A stretch of 64,000 bases of DNA from Pratylenchus scribneri (GCA_030063045.1 JAQSEB010000104.1:744001-808000), one strand, 5' to 3'; positions 28,072 to 41,476 are shown, counted from the first letter of the stretch. Notes: generated by a model not told the origin, from the letters alone. A program made the numbers and translations.

Positions 28072-28088
28072 CCCCCCCCCCCCCCCCC
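28072..28088 (+). repeat. C17 homopolymer tract
   Basis: Seventeen consecutive C on the plus strand, equivalent to a G tract on the minus strand. Confidence 0.95.
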
Positions 28089-28776
28089 AAGAATTGTCTT
28101 CTTCCATTTGTTTAATCAGTGGCAGTAGCGTAAATTCCTGGCTGGGTCAATTTGGAGCCCAATGGGCAATAATAAATATATCAACGTAACATTGAATGCA
28201 CAGTACACAGTACACACACACGTTGCCCACACATTCATCAGTCCAATCTCTACCAAATTCCCCCGGCCCTAATCTCATTCCTCATTGTCAGTGTCCCAAT
28301 TCCCCTCCAATCTGTTCCCATTTTCCGCCATATTCATTCCATTCATTCATTCATATTCATTTTTTTCCCATTCATTCATTTATTTTATCGTCCATTCATC
28401 GCCACTTTTTTCCTCCCCCAAAATTCCACCTCATTCATCTATTTATTATAATTCCCTCCTTCATTTTTTCAGCCAACCAACCAAAAATGGGAAGTTGACT
28501 GGCAGAAAAGCCAGCCCATTCCAGCCGGTTTCCCTCCTTCCCTCTTTCTTCCTGATTAATTCACAAAATCGAGCCATTTTCATCGTTGAATTCGTGATTT
28601 GCTTCCATCCAAGTGCCGAACAAACTGGAAAAGAGGTTCGTTCTTTGTCGCAATATCCAAGGGAAAAGGGGGCCAAAAGTGGAAAGGCTGAATAGAAATG
28701 AAAATGAGGACATTGAATTTGGACTAAATCATTAACACAAAACCAAATTTAAAAGCATCTTTTCCTGCATTCAGAG

Positions 28777-29310
28777 ATGCCGTCGGCCTCATCAACAACT
28801 TCGGCCATCAATTCCAACATTGGTGGAAGGCAACAACATTTGACCATCAGCCATCACAAAGTTAGCCCAGGTGCCGCGGCACTCGGCTCCGCTGCTTTCC
28901 AACAAATGGACGAATGGGCCCCATATCGAATGGCATTGCTGATTTTGATGGTGGCCTCGTCAATTGCCATTTGGGCCTCCTATAAAATACTTTGGTCAGT
29001 TCATTGGTTAAATATGGCCAAATTCAAAAATCATGGAAAAAGATCCGAAATTATTATTGGCGTAAATTTCAGTGAATCCGATGAGCGGGACGAAGTCATC
29101 TACCAACCATTAGCTGCTCCAATCCAAATTGGCCAAATGGAGGATGAATTTTGGAGCATTGAAGATGGCCAACATCAATTCACAAACCAATCAAAATCCG
29201 CAGAATCCTCGTCATCTTTGTCTTCGATGGAGGATGATTGCCTTTTGCTGAATGGTGCCGGCAGCAATAATCAGCAACATTCTTTGCCGTCAAAAATTCG
29301 TTCAAAATGA
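28777..29310 (+). CDS. Unrecognised 177-aa single-pass membrane protein
   Basis: Single open exon, ATG 28777 to TGA 29310, with a good acceptor (TGCATTCAG) ending 2 nt before the ATG, so a spliced leader or 5'-UTR exon is likely. The N-terminus (about 1-45) is Ser/Ala/Gln-rich. One clear membrane helix lies at about 52-75 (MALLILMVASSIAIWASYKI), flanked by WAPYR before and WLNMAKFKNHGKRSE after. The positive charges after the helix predict a cytoplasmic C-terminal tail, which is acidic and Ser-rich (ESDERDEVIYQPL, SSSSLSSMEDDCLLL). The ..CLLL and YQPL strings resemble endocytic sorting signals, which is inference. No family is recognised. It stands alone, 9 kb from the nearest upstream gene. 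Confidence 0.65.
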   Translation: MPSASSTTSAINSNIGGRQQHLTISHHKVSPGAAALGSAAFQQMDEWAPYRMALLILMVASSIAIWASYKILWSVHWLNMAKFKNHGKRSEIIIGVNFSESDERDEVIYQPLAAPIQIGQMEDEFWSIEDGQHQFTNQSKSAESSSSLSSMEDDCLLLNGAGSNNQQHSLPSKIRSK

Positions 29311-30608
29311 ATTCATCGAAAAAAGATTGACACCAATATTGAGATGGCGCCTTTCCCCAATTCTCTCTAATTTACTTTGATAATACCCTTTTTGTAAACC
29401 AAAAATATTGTGGCTTGGATAATTAATTAAAATTCTGAAATAGATTCCCCAAAATTAATTTTATGATGGGAAAGGCAAAAGGCAATTTGCAAACACTTTC
29501 AAAAAATGCTGCGAATTTTTCTGTACATCTTCAAATAAAATAAAATAATCTAGAATTCCTTTTGGCAATTTTGGTGCCGCATATTTGGCCACAATGCCTT
29601 TCCCATCACAAAAAATGTGTGGCTTTTTCCATTCCCTTTTATTTAATTTGTGGATTCGCTCATTTTCATTCTCGTCACATCTCATCATCCAAAAAATCAC
29701 TCAAAAAACTATTTAAATCAAGTCTCACCAAAACACATTAGAAAATGCTCTCGAATACATCACAAAAACTGTGTTAAAATTTAAAAATGATCAAATTGAA
29801 ATGAACTCCTTCATCAAAAATATTCTGATCTGTCATCCAATTTATATTCAAAATTCTATTCCCTTTTTATGAAGCATCTCGACAAAATGTGTGTGCTGGC
29901 TGATGCTCATTTAAATTCATTTAATTAATTCTTTTATGCCACCTCCCTTAATTCCTTTGTAAATTTGTGCATTTTGAGGGGCCACTTTTCAAAATGTGCC
30001 TTCAAAAATATTAAAATCTCTACCGGAAATTATTTTCATTTGAATAAAACAAAAATAATTCCCTCTCAAAATGCACAAATTTCCCCTTCTCCCCAATTCC
30101 CATAGACGGATTTTGTAATTTCCCGTTCAAAAGTGCCTTGCTGATCTCGCAACAAAAATCAAAACAAAAATCGGCCTTCTCACATCCTGCCGACAATTGT
30201 ATGCCAGGTTCGAGAAATTACAAAATGATGTCCGGAAGATGGCCTCCCTCCCTCCTCCTCTCTTACACCTTTTTCAATTTTCAGTTCACAATTGCAGTAG
30301 AATATTTCCACTTTCTATTTTAAATTTCACCACCAGCCGATAATTCTATGAAAATCCGTTAAATTTAAATATGTTATTTTATTTGATAAACTGAATTTTG
30401 GAAGATGATTTTAAATTAATTCATTGAAATTAAATCGGATGTAAAAAAATGGAAGATACTCGCGAAAAGAATTGATACGAAAAGAAATTAAAGTAAACAG
30501 CTGAAAGATTCAGAGTCGTATGTGTGCTTTTCCTAAAAGTGTAAAACAAAGAAAAAAATTGAAATTTTTCAAATAATTGGTGGACAATTTCATAATAAGG
30601 GATTCCCA

Positions 30609-30978
30609 TCCTCAAATCAGAATTACAATTACAATCGCAAATCAGAATTACAATTACAATCGCAAATCAGAATTACAATTACAATCGCAAATCAGAATTA
30701 CAATTACAATCGCAAATCAGAATTACAATTACAATCGCAAATCAGAATTTTACAATTACAATCGCAAATCAGAATTTTACAATTACAATCGCAAATCAGA
30801 ATTTTACAATTACAATCGCAAATCAGAATTTTACAATTACAATCGCAAATCAGAATTACAATTACAATCGCAAATCAGAATTTTACAATTACAATCGCAA
30901 ATCAGAATTACAATTACAATCGCAAATCAGAATTACAATTACAATCGCAAATCAAAATTATAATTACAAATCAGAACT
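30609..30978 (+). repeat. 25-bp satellite array, about 14 copies
   Basis: Unit aatcagaattacaattacaatcgca (25 bp), with a 27-bp variant containing aattttacaatt. The same unit, on the other strand, makes the 1.8-kb array in lin-29 at about 47355-49148. The reading frame through it (NQNYNYNRKSELQLQSQIR) is not a gene. Confidence 0.97.
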
Positions 30979-33900
30979 AACGGAAATTATAAATAACATG
31001 AGACATGAGATACCATATTCTCTCTTCTTTTCATTTATACCCTTAGGCAAAGGAAGATTTGTGTTCCCTCCATTTCCAACAAGTGAATTAATATACTGTA
31101 TTGTTTATTTTCGGTTCTTCTTATCAGATATAGTTGCAGTTGCAGAGTAAGTAGAAATGAATGACCAAATTTATTTTCGAAAAAAATTAAAAATTAATTG
31201 TATAATCTATTAAAAAATTCCAAAAATTTTTCTGATATCTCTGCCTAAATAATTCAAATTTAAATTTTTGTAGTCAATTCCAATTTTAAAATAAATTTCC
31301 AAATTAAGCCCTTCCTTTGGTAATGAATTTAATATATTTTTCTGGTTGAAAATATGAAGCCGAATTCAAAATATTTTAATTTGGAATTCAGTTAAAAAAC
31401 GGCTGGCAGCTTCGCTGGAACAAATTCGCGATGGGGAACAAAGGAATTTGGGGCGCGAAGAACATTTTTTGCTGCTTGCCAGCCACTGTCCACTGCATTG
31501 TCCTTCATTTGAATTTGTCCACATTTTTCAACACATTAATTCCTTCCTTCTTCCTTCTTGCGGTCATTTCCTTGGCCATCCCTCTCCTCTTCCTCCAGTC
31601 CCCGTTTTTTTGTGGTTTTGGCCATTTCCCATGGGCTTTGCTTTCTTCTCCTAAAAATTCAATTTAATGCCCTCAAATTTCATCACTTTTCTTCAATTTT
31701 TACATTGTTCATATTAATAAAAGATAAATTTCGTAAGGCATCCAACCATCTAAAACCAAAATTCATATTTTATTACATTCCCCAGCCACTCAATATTGCC
31801 GCATTTTATAGACAAATTTGCCATATTTTCAGATCTCGATGCCAACACATTTCCTTTTTCCTTTTTGTCGCTTCTTCCCTTAAAAAAATGAATGCAATTT
31901 GCATTTTTTCAACACATATTCCTTCAGCCATTTCCCTCGCTTCTTTCTCGCCTTTTCCCTGAATTGTGTTTTTTTGCATTGTGTGGTCCACAAGCTTACT
32001 TCATTGGTGGCGGCAGCCGCTTTTTTCTGCCGCAAATTCTATTCAAAAAAACATGGACGATGGCGGCTTTTTCTGTGCCAACGGCTGCCAACTAGAGTCC
32101 ATCATGCTCGCTTCATCGGCATCCTTTCCCCCCTCCAGGGTGGTCTTGCGGTCGGCTTCTTCCTTGGGTGGTCTTTCCTCATATTCACACTTTTCTGCCC
32201 ATGTTTTTTACTTTCTCGACCGACCCCCTTCCTTTTTTGCTGCTCCAATTCACCGGCGCCCTCACGCTCCAAATGCCAATCCTCCTTTGGCGGCCTTTTC
32301 TTCCCTTACTTTGCGTGCCATTTTTGTAAAATCTCGGCGCATTTTTTGTTCGTCCACAAATTTTGCAGTCATTCTTTCCTCCCAAAATCCAATTATTTTT
32401 ATTAAATTTTATTCCAGCCAATTTTTATGACTATTATTTGAATAAATGCCACCCATTATTAAATTTAATGAAATTATTTATATTCATTAAACCATAATTT
32501 TTACTGGATTTGGATTGGATGAAAAAAACATAAAAATGGGCATGGATTCAATTTGCCATCCCATTAAATTGGGAATAAAAAAATTGGCAGGCAAATGCCC
32601 GAGGCGTGAATTAAAATATTCTATGTAACAATAATACGGTTGATCTTTCTACTAAAATCCCAATTCGATAAAATGTACGGATACGGATAGGGATTTTTTC
32701 CTCTTTTTTTTTACTTCCTCCAATCCAAATGCCGCGCACTTGCCTTTAATTTGCCATATTTGGCCAAAGTGGATTTTGTTGTTTTTTTCATGAAGGAGCT
32801 AATCCCGCTGTCTGTACCTCAATCCCTTCTCTTACTAAAAATATTTGCAGCCACCCATCATCCAGCCATTTTTGCCGGTGCCTTGATGTGCCTGGCTTGT
32901 CGCGCGACAAACTCTCCGGCCGGCCATCTTTTTTTATCCTTTCCTCTCTTGTTTTTTTGAGGGGATTGGCGGGACCAAAAACTACTGCCCGCCGGTGTTG
33001 GCATTGGCCAAAGACGTTTAATGCTTAAAAAAGGACTGCTGCAAAATTCCGCAACATTTATTCCTCTCTCCTTCATTCTTGCATTTGGTCTCCTAAAAAT
33101 GTTTTTTGGCACCAGTCGGTGCTGGGAACGGCCCAAAAAAGGACTGGCCTCCTCCCCCATTTTCCCCTTCCCTCTTAAATTATATGCCCGGGCACGAGGC
33201 TAGACTTGGGGTTGGCCAATGTGCCGGCAATAAAAGCTGCTGGGTTCATTGAATGGTTGGCGGGCGGACACAATGGCATTTGACCAAAAAATTAATGATG
33301 AAAAATTATCACCACCCACCAAAAAATTCACTCATAAATTTATTCGATTTCTGCCATTCAAGTTTCCTTTATATTTTCCTTACACTTTTGTATTTTTTCC
33401 CAATTTTCTTTTAATTAGCCCCTTCCTTTAAATTCTTTTTCCAAATTCCATTTTTGTTGCTTTTTCCCAAATGTTTTCCCCCAAAATTATTCAAACCCAC
33501 AAAAAATCCCTTCAAATTCAAACCCCCATTCAATTTGACCCATTTTGGACCTTTTAACCCCATTCCCTTTTGAATTTTTCCAAGCAACAATCAATCCTCC
33601 TCCCCAAATCCCCCAAAATATCCGTTGTGCCGTAAAAATGACTGCCAGCAGCTGGCTGAATGTGTTCCCAAATTCCCATTTCCCTTTTGGCGCTCCATCC
33701 AAAAAAATGAGGGCAACCGCTCGCCCCCAAAAAGGAGCAATCCATTTTTCGTTGAGAGGGATTCAAAAGAGAAATGGCGGCTGGAAAGCGAAGAAGCTGT
33801 TTTTATAGGGAAAATGGAAAAAGCGGATAACCCGCCGGAGGATCTTTGCGAACGCCCACAGGACAATGGGTAATAAAGGGAAAGCGGGAAAGGAAAATTC

Positions 33901-35362
33901 ATTCAAAGGGAATTGGATGAAAAAATATGGAAAATTGCCAATTTTTCCTTGAATTTGTTAAAATCCATGAAATCCATGATTGAGGTCTAGGCCTTTTAGC
34001 TCTTACTTAATAACTAAATTCAGTCAACCCAAAAATTAAAATATTGACAAGTTTATCTGCCGGTCCCCGAAGGAATATTTCAGAGAAAAGGAAAAAAGGG
34101 ACTTGGAGGGAGAGGGAGTTGTTTTTGGATGAAAAAAGCCGGCGGCGGTCACTCCGCTCGAAAAAACGACGACCACTGTGGGAGAGGCCGGCTGGTCAGT
34201 TGACACTGGCGGACACCAGCTGCCAGCCGCCAACAACAGAAAGAGGAATAATGGTCAGCTGCTTTTTTGGGAGAGATTCGTAAAAAACGAGCTGTGTTGG
34301 AGAAGAACGGCGGAGAGGGGAGGGGGGGGGGGTCCGACAAAATGGTGGACAAGGCAAATTGGGGAAGGGTCCGAGGGAATGGTCAGCTGCTTTTTGAGGA
34401 GAATCCAAAATCGTAAAAACGAGCTAGGGCCGAAAATCACTGCTTTTTTTGGAGAGGAACATTCGGCAGGGCGAGGGTCCGTCCGAGAAAAAGGCCTCCT
34501 CCCTTGGATAGTGGGTGAATTGTGTGCGCCTAAGGGGGCTTGTTAAAGGGTGGTTGGACGAATTTCTGTGTGTGCATGGGATGGAGTGTTGCCCCTCCGG
34601 CGGCTGTTCCTTCGCCTTCTCCTCCATCGTCGTTTTTTATCGCCCCATTCGCCGCTGTTTGTTCGTTTTATCGCCAGCCGCCGCCGCTCGCCTTCAGCGC
34701 TCGTTTGGTCGGGAAATTGGAGGAGGACCCAGTTTTTTGTGCATCAGCCATTTTTTCACAACGGACATTTTGGGCGGCTGCTCTGATGATGAGCCCTCGT
34801 CGAGGGGTGGCTGTCCCCACACGAAAGCGCCAACCGGCCCTCCTTTTTATTCCCCCAAAATCACTCCATTCATTCCTCCAAACATTTGCCCAACTTCATT
34901 ATTTCCATCAACAACCAACCGTTTCCATTCCTCACAACCACCAAAAGAAACACCCTACCTCTTTATTCCGCCAATCAAGGACACTGAATGAGTGAATGGC
35001 AAAAAAACCGTGTCCCCAACCAATTTATTTACTACAAAATAAATATAAGGAAAAATGGATAATAATTAATATTTTAAGGCAGAATTCATAAGAAATAATC
35101 GTAATGGATAATGCTAATTCCTCCGATGCCTTTGATGGTAGCCTCAGGGGAGAATTTGAGAAGTTAAGGCCACTTTGATTGGTTTCCAACGATCACTCGG
35201 AATGTTTAGAAGAAGCCAATCTAAAGGGAAGGAATAAGTTCCGAGCAGAATTTTATAAATTTCTACCATATTTGATTCTGTTCAACCCAATAGCCTGATG
35301 AGACAAACAATTCTAAATAACAATATAAGTATTAATTCAACTTTTATATAGAAACCATATAA

Positions 35363-36079
35363 TAAATTCTTTCCGGAAAGTTTTTTAATTCAATTCTTTC
35401 CGGAAAGTTTTTTAATTCAATTCTTTCCAGAAAGTTTTTTAATGCAATTCTCTCCGGAAAGTTTTTTAATTCAATTCTTTCCGGAAAGTTTTTTAATTCA
35501 ATTCTTTCCGGAAAGTTTTTTAATTCAATTCTTTCCGGAAAGTTTTTAATTCAATTCTTTCCGGAAAGTTTTTTAATTCAATACTTTCCGGAAAGTTTTT
35601 TAATTCAATTCTTTCCGGAAAGTTTTTTAATTCAATTCTTTCCGGAAAGTTTTTTAATTCAATTCTTTCCGGAAAGTTTTTTAATTCAATTCTTTCCGGA
35701 AAGTTTTTTAATTCAATACTTTCCGGAAAGTTTTTTAATTCAATTCTTTCCGGAAAGTTTTTTAATTCAATTCTTTCCGGAAAGTTTTTTAATTCAATTC
35801 TTTCCGGAAAGTTTTTAATTCAATTCTTTCCGGAAAGTTTTTTAATTCAATTCTTTCCGGAAAGTTTTTTAATTCAATTCTTTCCGGAAAGTTTTTTAAT
35901 TCAATTCTTTCCGGAAAGTTTTTTAATTCAATACTTTCCGGAAAGTTTTTTAATTCAATTCTTTCCGGAAAGTTTTTTAATTCAATTCTTTCCGGAAAGT
36001 TTTTTAATTCAATTCTTTCCGGAAAGTTTTTTAATTCAATTCTTTCCAGAAAGTTTTTTAATTCAATTCTTTCCGGAAA
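35363..36079 (+). repeat. 27-bp satellite array B, about 26 copies
   Basis: Same unit and orientation as 21181-21704, including the CTTTCCGGAAAG palindrome. Variants with atactttcc recur at 35581, 35714 and 35932, about 133-218 bp apart, which hints at higher-order duplication. Confidence 0.97.
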
Positions 36080-38424
36080 AAGTTTTTGCTATCAAAAATG
36101 AAGATAATAATAAAATAATAATAACTCTATTCAATCTCTTTTAATTTGAATTAAACCTAAGGCCATGTCAATTATTTTTGATGTAAATGGAGGGTTGTGT
36201 ATTTGATGATTCACCCTTTTTAGAATTCTCCAAATACAGTATTTTTGTTGGGATTCCGAGAGAAAGAAGGAAGGTCAATAGATTTGGATTCTGGTGAGGA
36301 ACTTGGAAGGAGTAAATTAAGGATTTGTAATTATGGATGAGAATGATGAGAATTTTCAGGTGTATTGGTAAAAAGATGTTGTTAAGGATATCACAGAATC
36401 AGATTCCTAATAACAATACCAGAGTCCTTCAATTTCAGTGTCCTTAAATTACCCTTTTTTTGTATTTAATCCCTAAAATTCTTTGTTAATAAATTTATTC
36501 TAATTTCAATATATAAAATAATTCTCCCCAAAATTGACCATTTCCTCTTTAGGAGATCCCAAAATACGCCCATATTTCGCCCAAAGAATCATTAAAAAGT
36601 CTACAGCTTTCATGGCTAATTCAATTCCCTTCAAAATGTGCCGTCCAACAAATTGGCTTCTAAAATGGTCATTTTTGGTTCCAATTCTCTGCGAAATGGA
36701 AAACAGGTAAAAAACAATAATTCCTTTCAAAATGGCATTCAAATTTCACATGAAAATCCCATTGACAATTTCCTCTATTAAATCTCTCTGTCGCTCAAAT
36801 ATTTTACCGTCCTTCTTCCCGCCCCTCCATTGGCCAACATTTCGCGCAGTCCAACCCTCAAAATCTCCCCCATTTCTGTGTGTCTGTCCCATTTTGGCCA
36901 AACTTTTTGCCTTCCATCCAATTATATTTCCACCCTCCTTTCCATTCATTCATCCAGCCAATGCCAATCCGCCCGTCCGCCGCCAACCAGCAGTCGGCCT
37001 CAAAGTCAAAATTCTTTCTATAGGCCGACTTCAATAGGAACCTTCCAAATAGCCCCGGGAGCAAATAAAAAATGGTCGAGAATGAGGGGAAGGGTGCAGC
37101 GAATTTTCGCCTCTTTTGAGGCAGACGAACGCCACCGGCTGCCAACAAAATGGCAAAAACGAAGCGAAGTGGGAGAGGAGGCACAAAAAAGTGCTGTTGT
37201 CTCCCCTCACCTCAATCGATTCACTCGAGAGTCGAGAGAGACCAGCCGTAAGATGTGTGTGTGTTTTTTCAAACACAAATGGCCCCTTTTTTCAATTATT
37301 TTTTCCAAAAAAAGCGCAGCGGGCATAGATCAAAGGCCGTAAATTGGAACATAAACATAAATTTATATAATTTTCTCCAATTGCGGATACCGTAATTTAG
37401 CAGCACTTTTTCGCGCACACCGTCCATTTTTTCTCATCAAAAGCCGTTTCCACATTTCCCAAAATCCTTTCATCCACCAAAAAATCCCTTCTTTTTCATC
37501 ATTTTTATTGGACGATTTAATTCGCGATGTCAATTTTTTTTGGCTATTTAAAAAATGAATGATTTTGGCGGCTTTTCCTAATACTTACAAAACACCATCC
37601 ATTCCCATATAAATGCCATATTTTGTCAACCATTCAGTCTAAATCCTATTGGCCTAAATTGGCAGTTTGGCTGAATGAAATGAAATGCCAAATTTGATAC
37701 TTTTTCCTTCCTTCTTCCCACTGATTGGGCCAATCCTCCATTTTCCATCAAATAAATTGTCCCATCCTTTTCTTTTATTCCCTACAATGTTCGTGGGTCC
37801 ACCCCCCCATCCAAGCACAAAAAATTGGTTAGAGCAAAAGAAGAATGAAGGAAGGAACCGGTTGCCCGAAAAACAAAAATTTCCACACTTTCCCGCGCCA
37901 TCTTTTTTTTCGATAAAATGATTGGAAAAATTGTTATCGAGCAAAGAAAAGGAGGAACTTTTACAAAAGGACAAAGAAATAAGCAATTTTTTTGGAGATG
38001 GCATTCAAATTTATGGCACCAATTTAGTCAAGATTTGGAAAATCGAAGGCGATCATAAAGTGGAATTGGGCCCAAAAATTGTATCAAAAAGTGGCCTTTT
38101 TGATGGGAAACGATAAGCAAAATGGAGGAAGGGAGAATAATGCACTGATAGAATTGAGATTAATCATTAAGGAAATGATAAAAATAATGGAATTGATGAG
38201 GAAAATGGAATTAGAATTTTGACATTTTTTGTTGCCAAATTTTGAAAATGTAAATCCAAGAAAATGGAAATATTTTAAGAGATTAATAAATTCAACTACT
38301 GTTTTATCGTTTAAATAGCTTTTATGTAAGTTGGATCAAATTAAGAAAATTGAAAGTACTGAAAAAATTACAAAAATCGACTTGATCATAAATGTGCATC
38401 CTTAATTAAATTATGAATTGTATG

Positions 38425-38594
38425 ACCAGTGCTATGCTTTTCGGATTTTATGTCTCGGCTACAGTTGCTCCAACCTCCTGAAAATTTTTGATTTAGCTCC
38501 AGGCTACAATCTTCAAATTTTTTCGCTCCGGCTCCGATTTTAACCCCAAAATTTTTTGCTCCGGCGTCAGTTCTGGAGCCGGCATAGCATTGGT
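38425..38594. mobile_element. Small foldback element, 170 bp
   Basis: The termini are imperfect inverted repeats (accagtgctatgc at 38425 and gcatagcattggt ending at 38594). The interior has two direct repeats of an aaattttttNgctccgg motif and a gctccggctccg run, unlike the flanking AT-rich DNA. No coding capacity. A MITE is the simplest reading; no target-site duplication is certain. Confidence 0.5.
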
Positions 38595-41377
38595 TATGGC
38601 ATACATACGTAATAAGTATATATCCCTAGAATTCTTCAATGCAAAAAACATTTCAACTTTTCTAATCCTCTTAAATTCTTGGCAAAATTTCTGCAAAAAA
38701 AACTGACTCATCAGAAGGCGAATTTGACAAACGCAAAACTTCATTTAAAACTTCAAAGAAAGCTGCAAAAATATGGACAATATTTTTTCCTGTAATGAGT
38801 GCCCAAAAGTCTTTCCTCATTCATTTTCTTCCGTTGAAAATTCAAATTTGTCTCGATATGGCCTAAAAATAATTCAATTAAACAAAGTTCAATTTTTTTG
38901 ATGGCCAAAATCTCTCATTCTTTGATTGTTTTCCATCCAAAGAATTCGATTCCATTATGGTCAAATAATGTGGATATCCTTCCTTAATCCTCTAATAAGT
39001 AAATTTAGCCTTCATTTTTAGGTAAATTTAAAGCATTGTTCTAATTATTAATAGCATTCATGCCCTCATTCGGTTTTTTCCACCACCCATTTCTCCGTTA
39101 TCCCCTCCCAAAATGCATTCATTTTTTGCTGCCAGCCGACTCCATCGATTGGCTGCCGAGGCGACCAGCGAATGGGCGGAGAAGGGGCGGCTGTAAAAAA
39201 AGTCGAGAGAACATTGTTGGGTCGAAAAAAAAGCATTTTTTGCAGATTTACACCTAAAAAATAATATGCGGAAAAATATGAAGGCCAATTTGGAGTGGGC
39301 TAAATTCGCGCAAAATTCCCATTTCTTTTTCTTTTTGTTGATTTCCCTTCAAGAAATAATCAAATATTTGGGATTTAATTAGGAGCAATTATTTAGGCCA
39401 TAATAATAAATGCACCGTAAAATAGACTGGTTCAAGCCAATCCCTGCAGATGTTTTCCCAATGTATTTTTTACAGTGTTTTCTGATTTTGTGAACATAAA
39501 ATGGATCATTTCCCTTTTTTGGATGTCAAAACATTTATGTGTGTTTTTGTAGCCCATTAATCTGCCCAAAAAATGTCCCTCAAATGACCGTCAATTGGTT
39601 CCCCTCCCCTAAAACATTTTTTGTCCATTTCATCGCCCAAAAATCGTCTTCACAATTTTTTCCACCGGTCGTCCATTTTCCGCGATCCTCCACCCAATTT
39701 CTTCCCCATCGCCGGTGGCTGGCTCTGCCAGTGTCCCCCATATTCCCCTCCCCTTGTTATGTTGGTGAGGGTGGCCATTCCAATTCCATTCCATTTTTTG
39801 TACTACGGTCGTTGTCATTTTTTCAAGGACGGCGCCGACCAATTCCACCAACAATCCAATCCCCCATCTCTCCCATTTTTTCCACTTTTTGGAGGGCAAA
39901 AAAACAAAATTTATTTGCATTTTTTCTGGCCATTCCCAGTTCCAACCCACTTTTTTTGTACGATCAAAAAGTGGCAAAAATATTGTTGGAGCATTTTTAT
40001 TTCTTCCAATTCTTCAGAGCAGCTGATTTAATCCATTAAATTTTCGCCTAATTTTCCCCCCTAAATTACAAATGATTTTCATAATTCCATTCAAAATATT
40101 GAACATATTCTAAAATCAATAAACCCAAAATCATGATTTTCTGATGTTTCAAGCCAATATCCAACTCCCACTCAATCCGATAATCCATTATTAATTTATT
40201 TTGGGTTTCTCGCCGCCAATCCACCCTCTTTTCCCCCACATCCTTCATTATCCCCCCCTTCCCCAATTCCTTCATTGCTCATATATCCTCCATCCATCCT
40301 CTCCCAAATTCAGTTTTTACGGTAATTTTCGGCGCCATTTCCTTTGCAGGTTTTGCACCAAAAAGGGACCAATTTCTAAGTATTGTTTCCTTCCAATTTC
40401 ATCTTTTGCCTCCCCAATTCCCATTGAAAACATCCAATTAAGTTTTTTTGAGGCCAAAAGTTGCCTTCCTTTTCTGCCATTTTTGTTTCGATGATTAAAA
40501 AATGGTTGGTCTCATCTTCTTTTGGCCACAAAACTCGCAACATTTCCCCTCCTTCTCGATGCCGAATATAGGCCTAAAAAGGAAAGGTGAAAAAAATGGC
40601 TGGGGAATGTGGGATTAGAAGAATATGGGCTAACTAAAATGTAAGGACATAATGTGATGGGGCCATTTGGGCCAATGAGGGGAATGCGGGCAAAATGGGC
40701 GCAATTGGCGAAATTGAATATGGAAGGAAAGAAGCAACCAATAGGAGCCATAGGGGCCGATTTGGCCATAATCTCCGGCCGGTGAAAGGCATTTTTGAAT
40801 AAAAAATGGGAAGTAGACTTAGACTATTCGTTCAAAAAAAGCTTGTAATATTTCTGTAATATTTCGTGTGCGATTCCCGTGATTCCATTCTTTTTTTTCT
40901 CATTTTCCCGAAAAAAAATGTTGACCTTCACCTTCCATTTTTGATCCCCTCCGTTCCAGCCATTTTTCCTTACACTCAATTTTTTTAATTTTTTGGTTCC
41001 CACTGCACAAAAATCATTGAAGATCGAAGATGGCATTCCCCAAATGAATAATCAAAATTTTCACAATTAGTTCCACAATTTGTAGATGGCCGCAAATCCA
41101 CCCTTCTCTCTGTCCTCATAATGTCCTATAATAATTATTACTAATTGATTAAATAAGCCATAAAGGCCGAATAATAGTCCCAACAGAACCTGTCCCCATC
41201 CCCCCCCCCATTCATTTGTCTCTGCCCACTTTGCTTCCATCTACAAATCGGTTCAGTGCAGAGTAGCAAAGCTCTGTGTTTTGGGGCAGCAGTCAATCAC
41301 CGTCCATCTCCTTTTTCCACCTATATTTTCATTCCCCTTCACATTCGGCTGCCTCCAACCAGCCGCCGACCAATCTG

Positions 41378-41476
41378 CCCCCCCCCCCCCCCATAACAAC
41401 CACCGACCAAACATTTTTTCACCGTAGAACACGGCGAAGAGTTTTGGAGAAGAATGGGGGGGGGGGGGGGGGGGGG
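41378..41476. repeat. C15 ... G21 inverted homopolymer pair
   Basis: A 15-nt C run (41378-41392) is followed 63 nt later by a 21-nt G run (41456-41476). They can pair to make a G:C hairpin in RNA or single-stranded DNA, and the G run could form a quadruplex. Confidence 0.95.

Larger units (their letters stand above)
19801..28776. other. Gene-poor region between the C2H2 gene and the 177-aa membrane protein
   Basis: About 9 kb with no convincing gene apart from one weak exon candidate (24608-24940). It holds a 27-bp satellite (21181-21704) and a C17 tract (28072-28088). From about 21.9 to 26.1 kb the plus strand is G/A-rich; after about 26.15 kb it becomes C/T-rich. Probably regulatory or 5'-intronic DNA for the two genes that point away from it. 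A sequence near 25360 resembles the 5' half of a tRNA but has no T-arm. Confidence 0.45.

Noticed and set aside
30577..30963. 128-residue frame of NYNRKSE repeats
   Set aside because: Same 25-bp satellite as in lin-29; not a gene.
31431..35000. Many overlapping frames rich in Phe, Ser, Pro and Leu
   Set aside because: They come from C/T-rich intergenic DNA; none has conserved motifs or in-phase splice partners.
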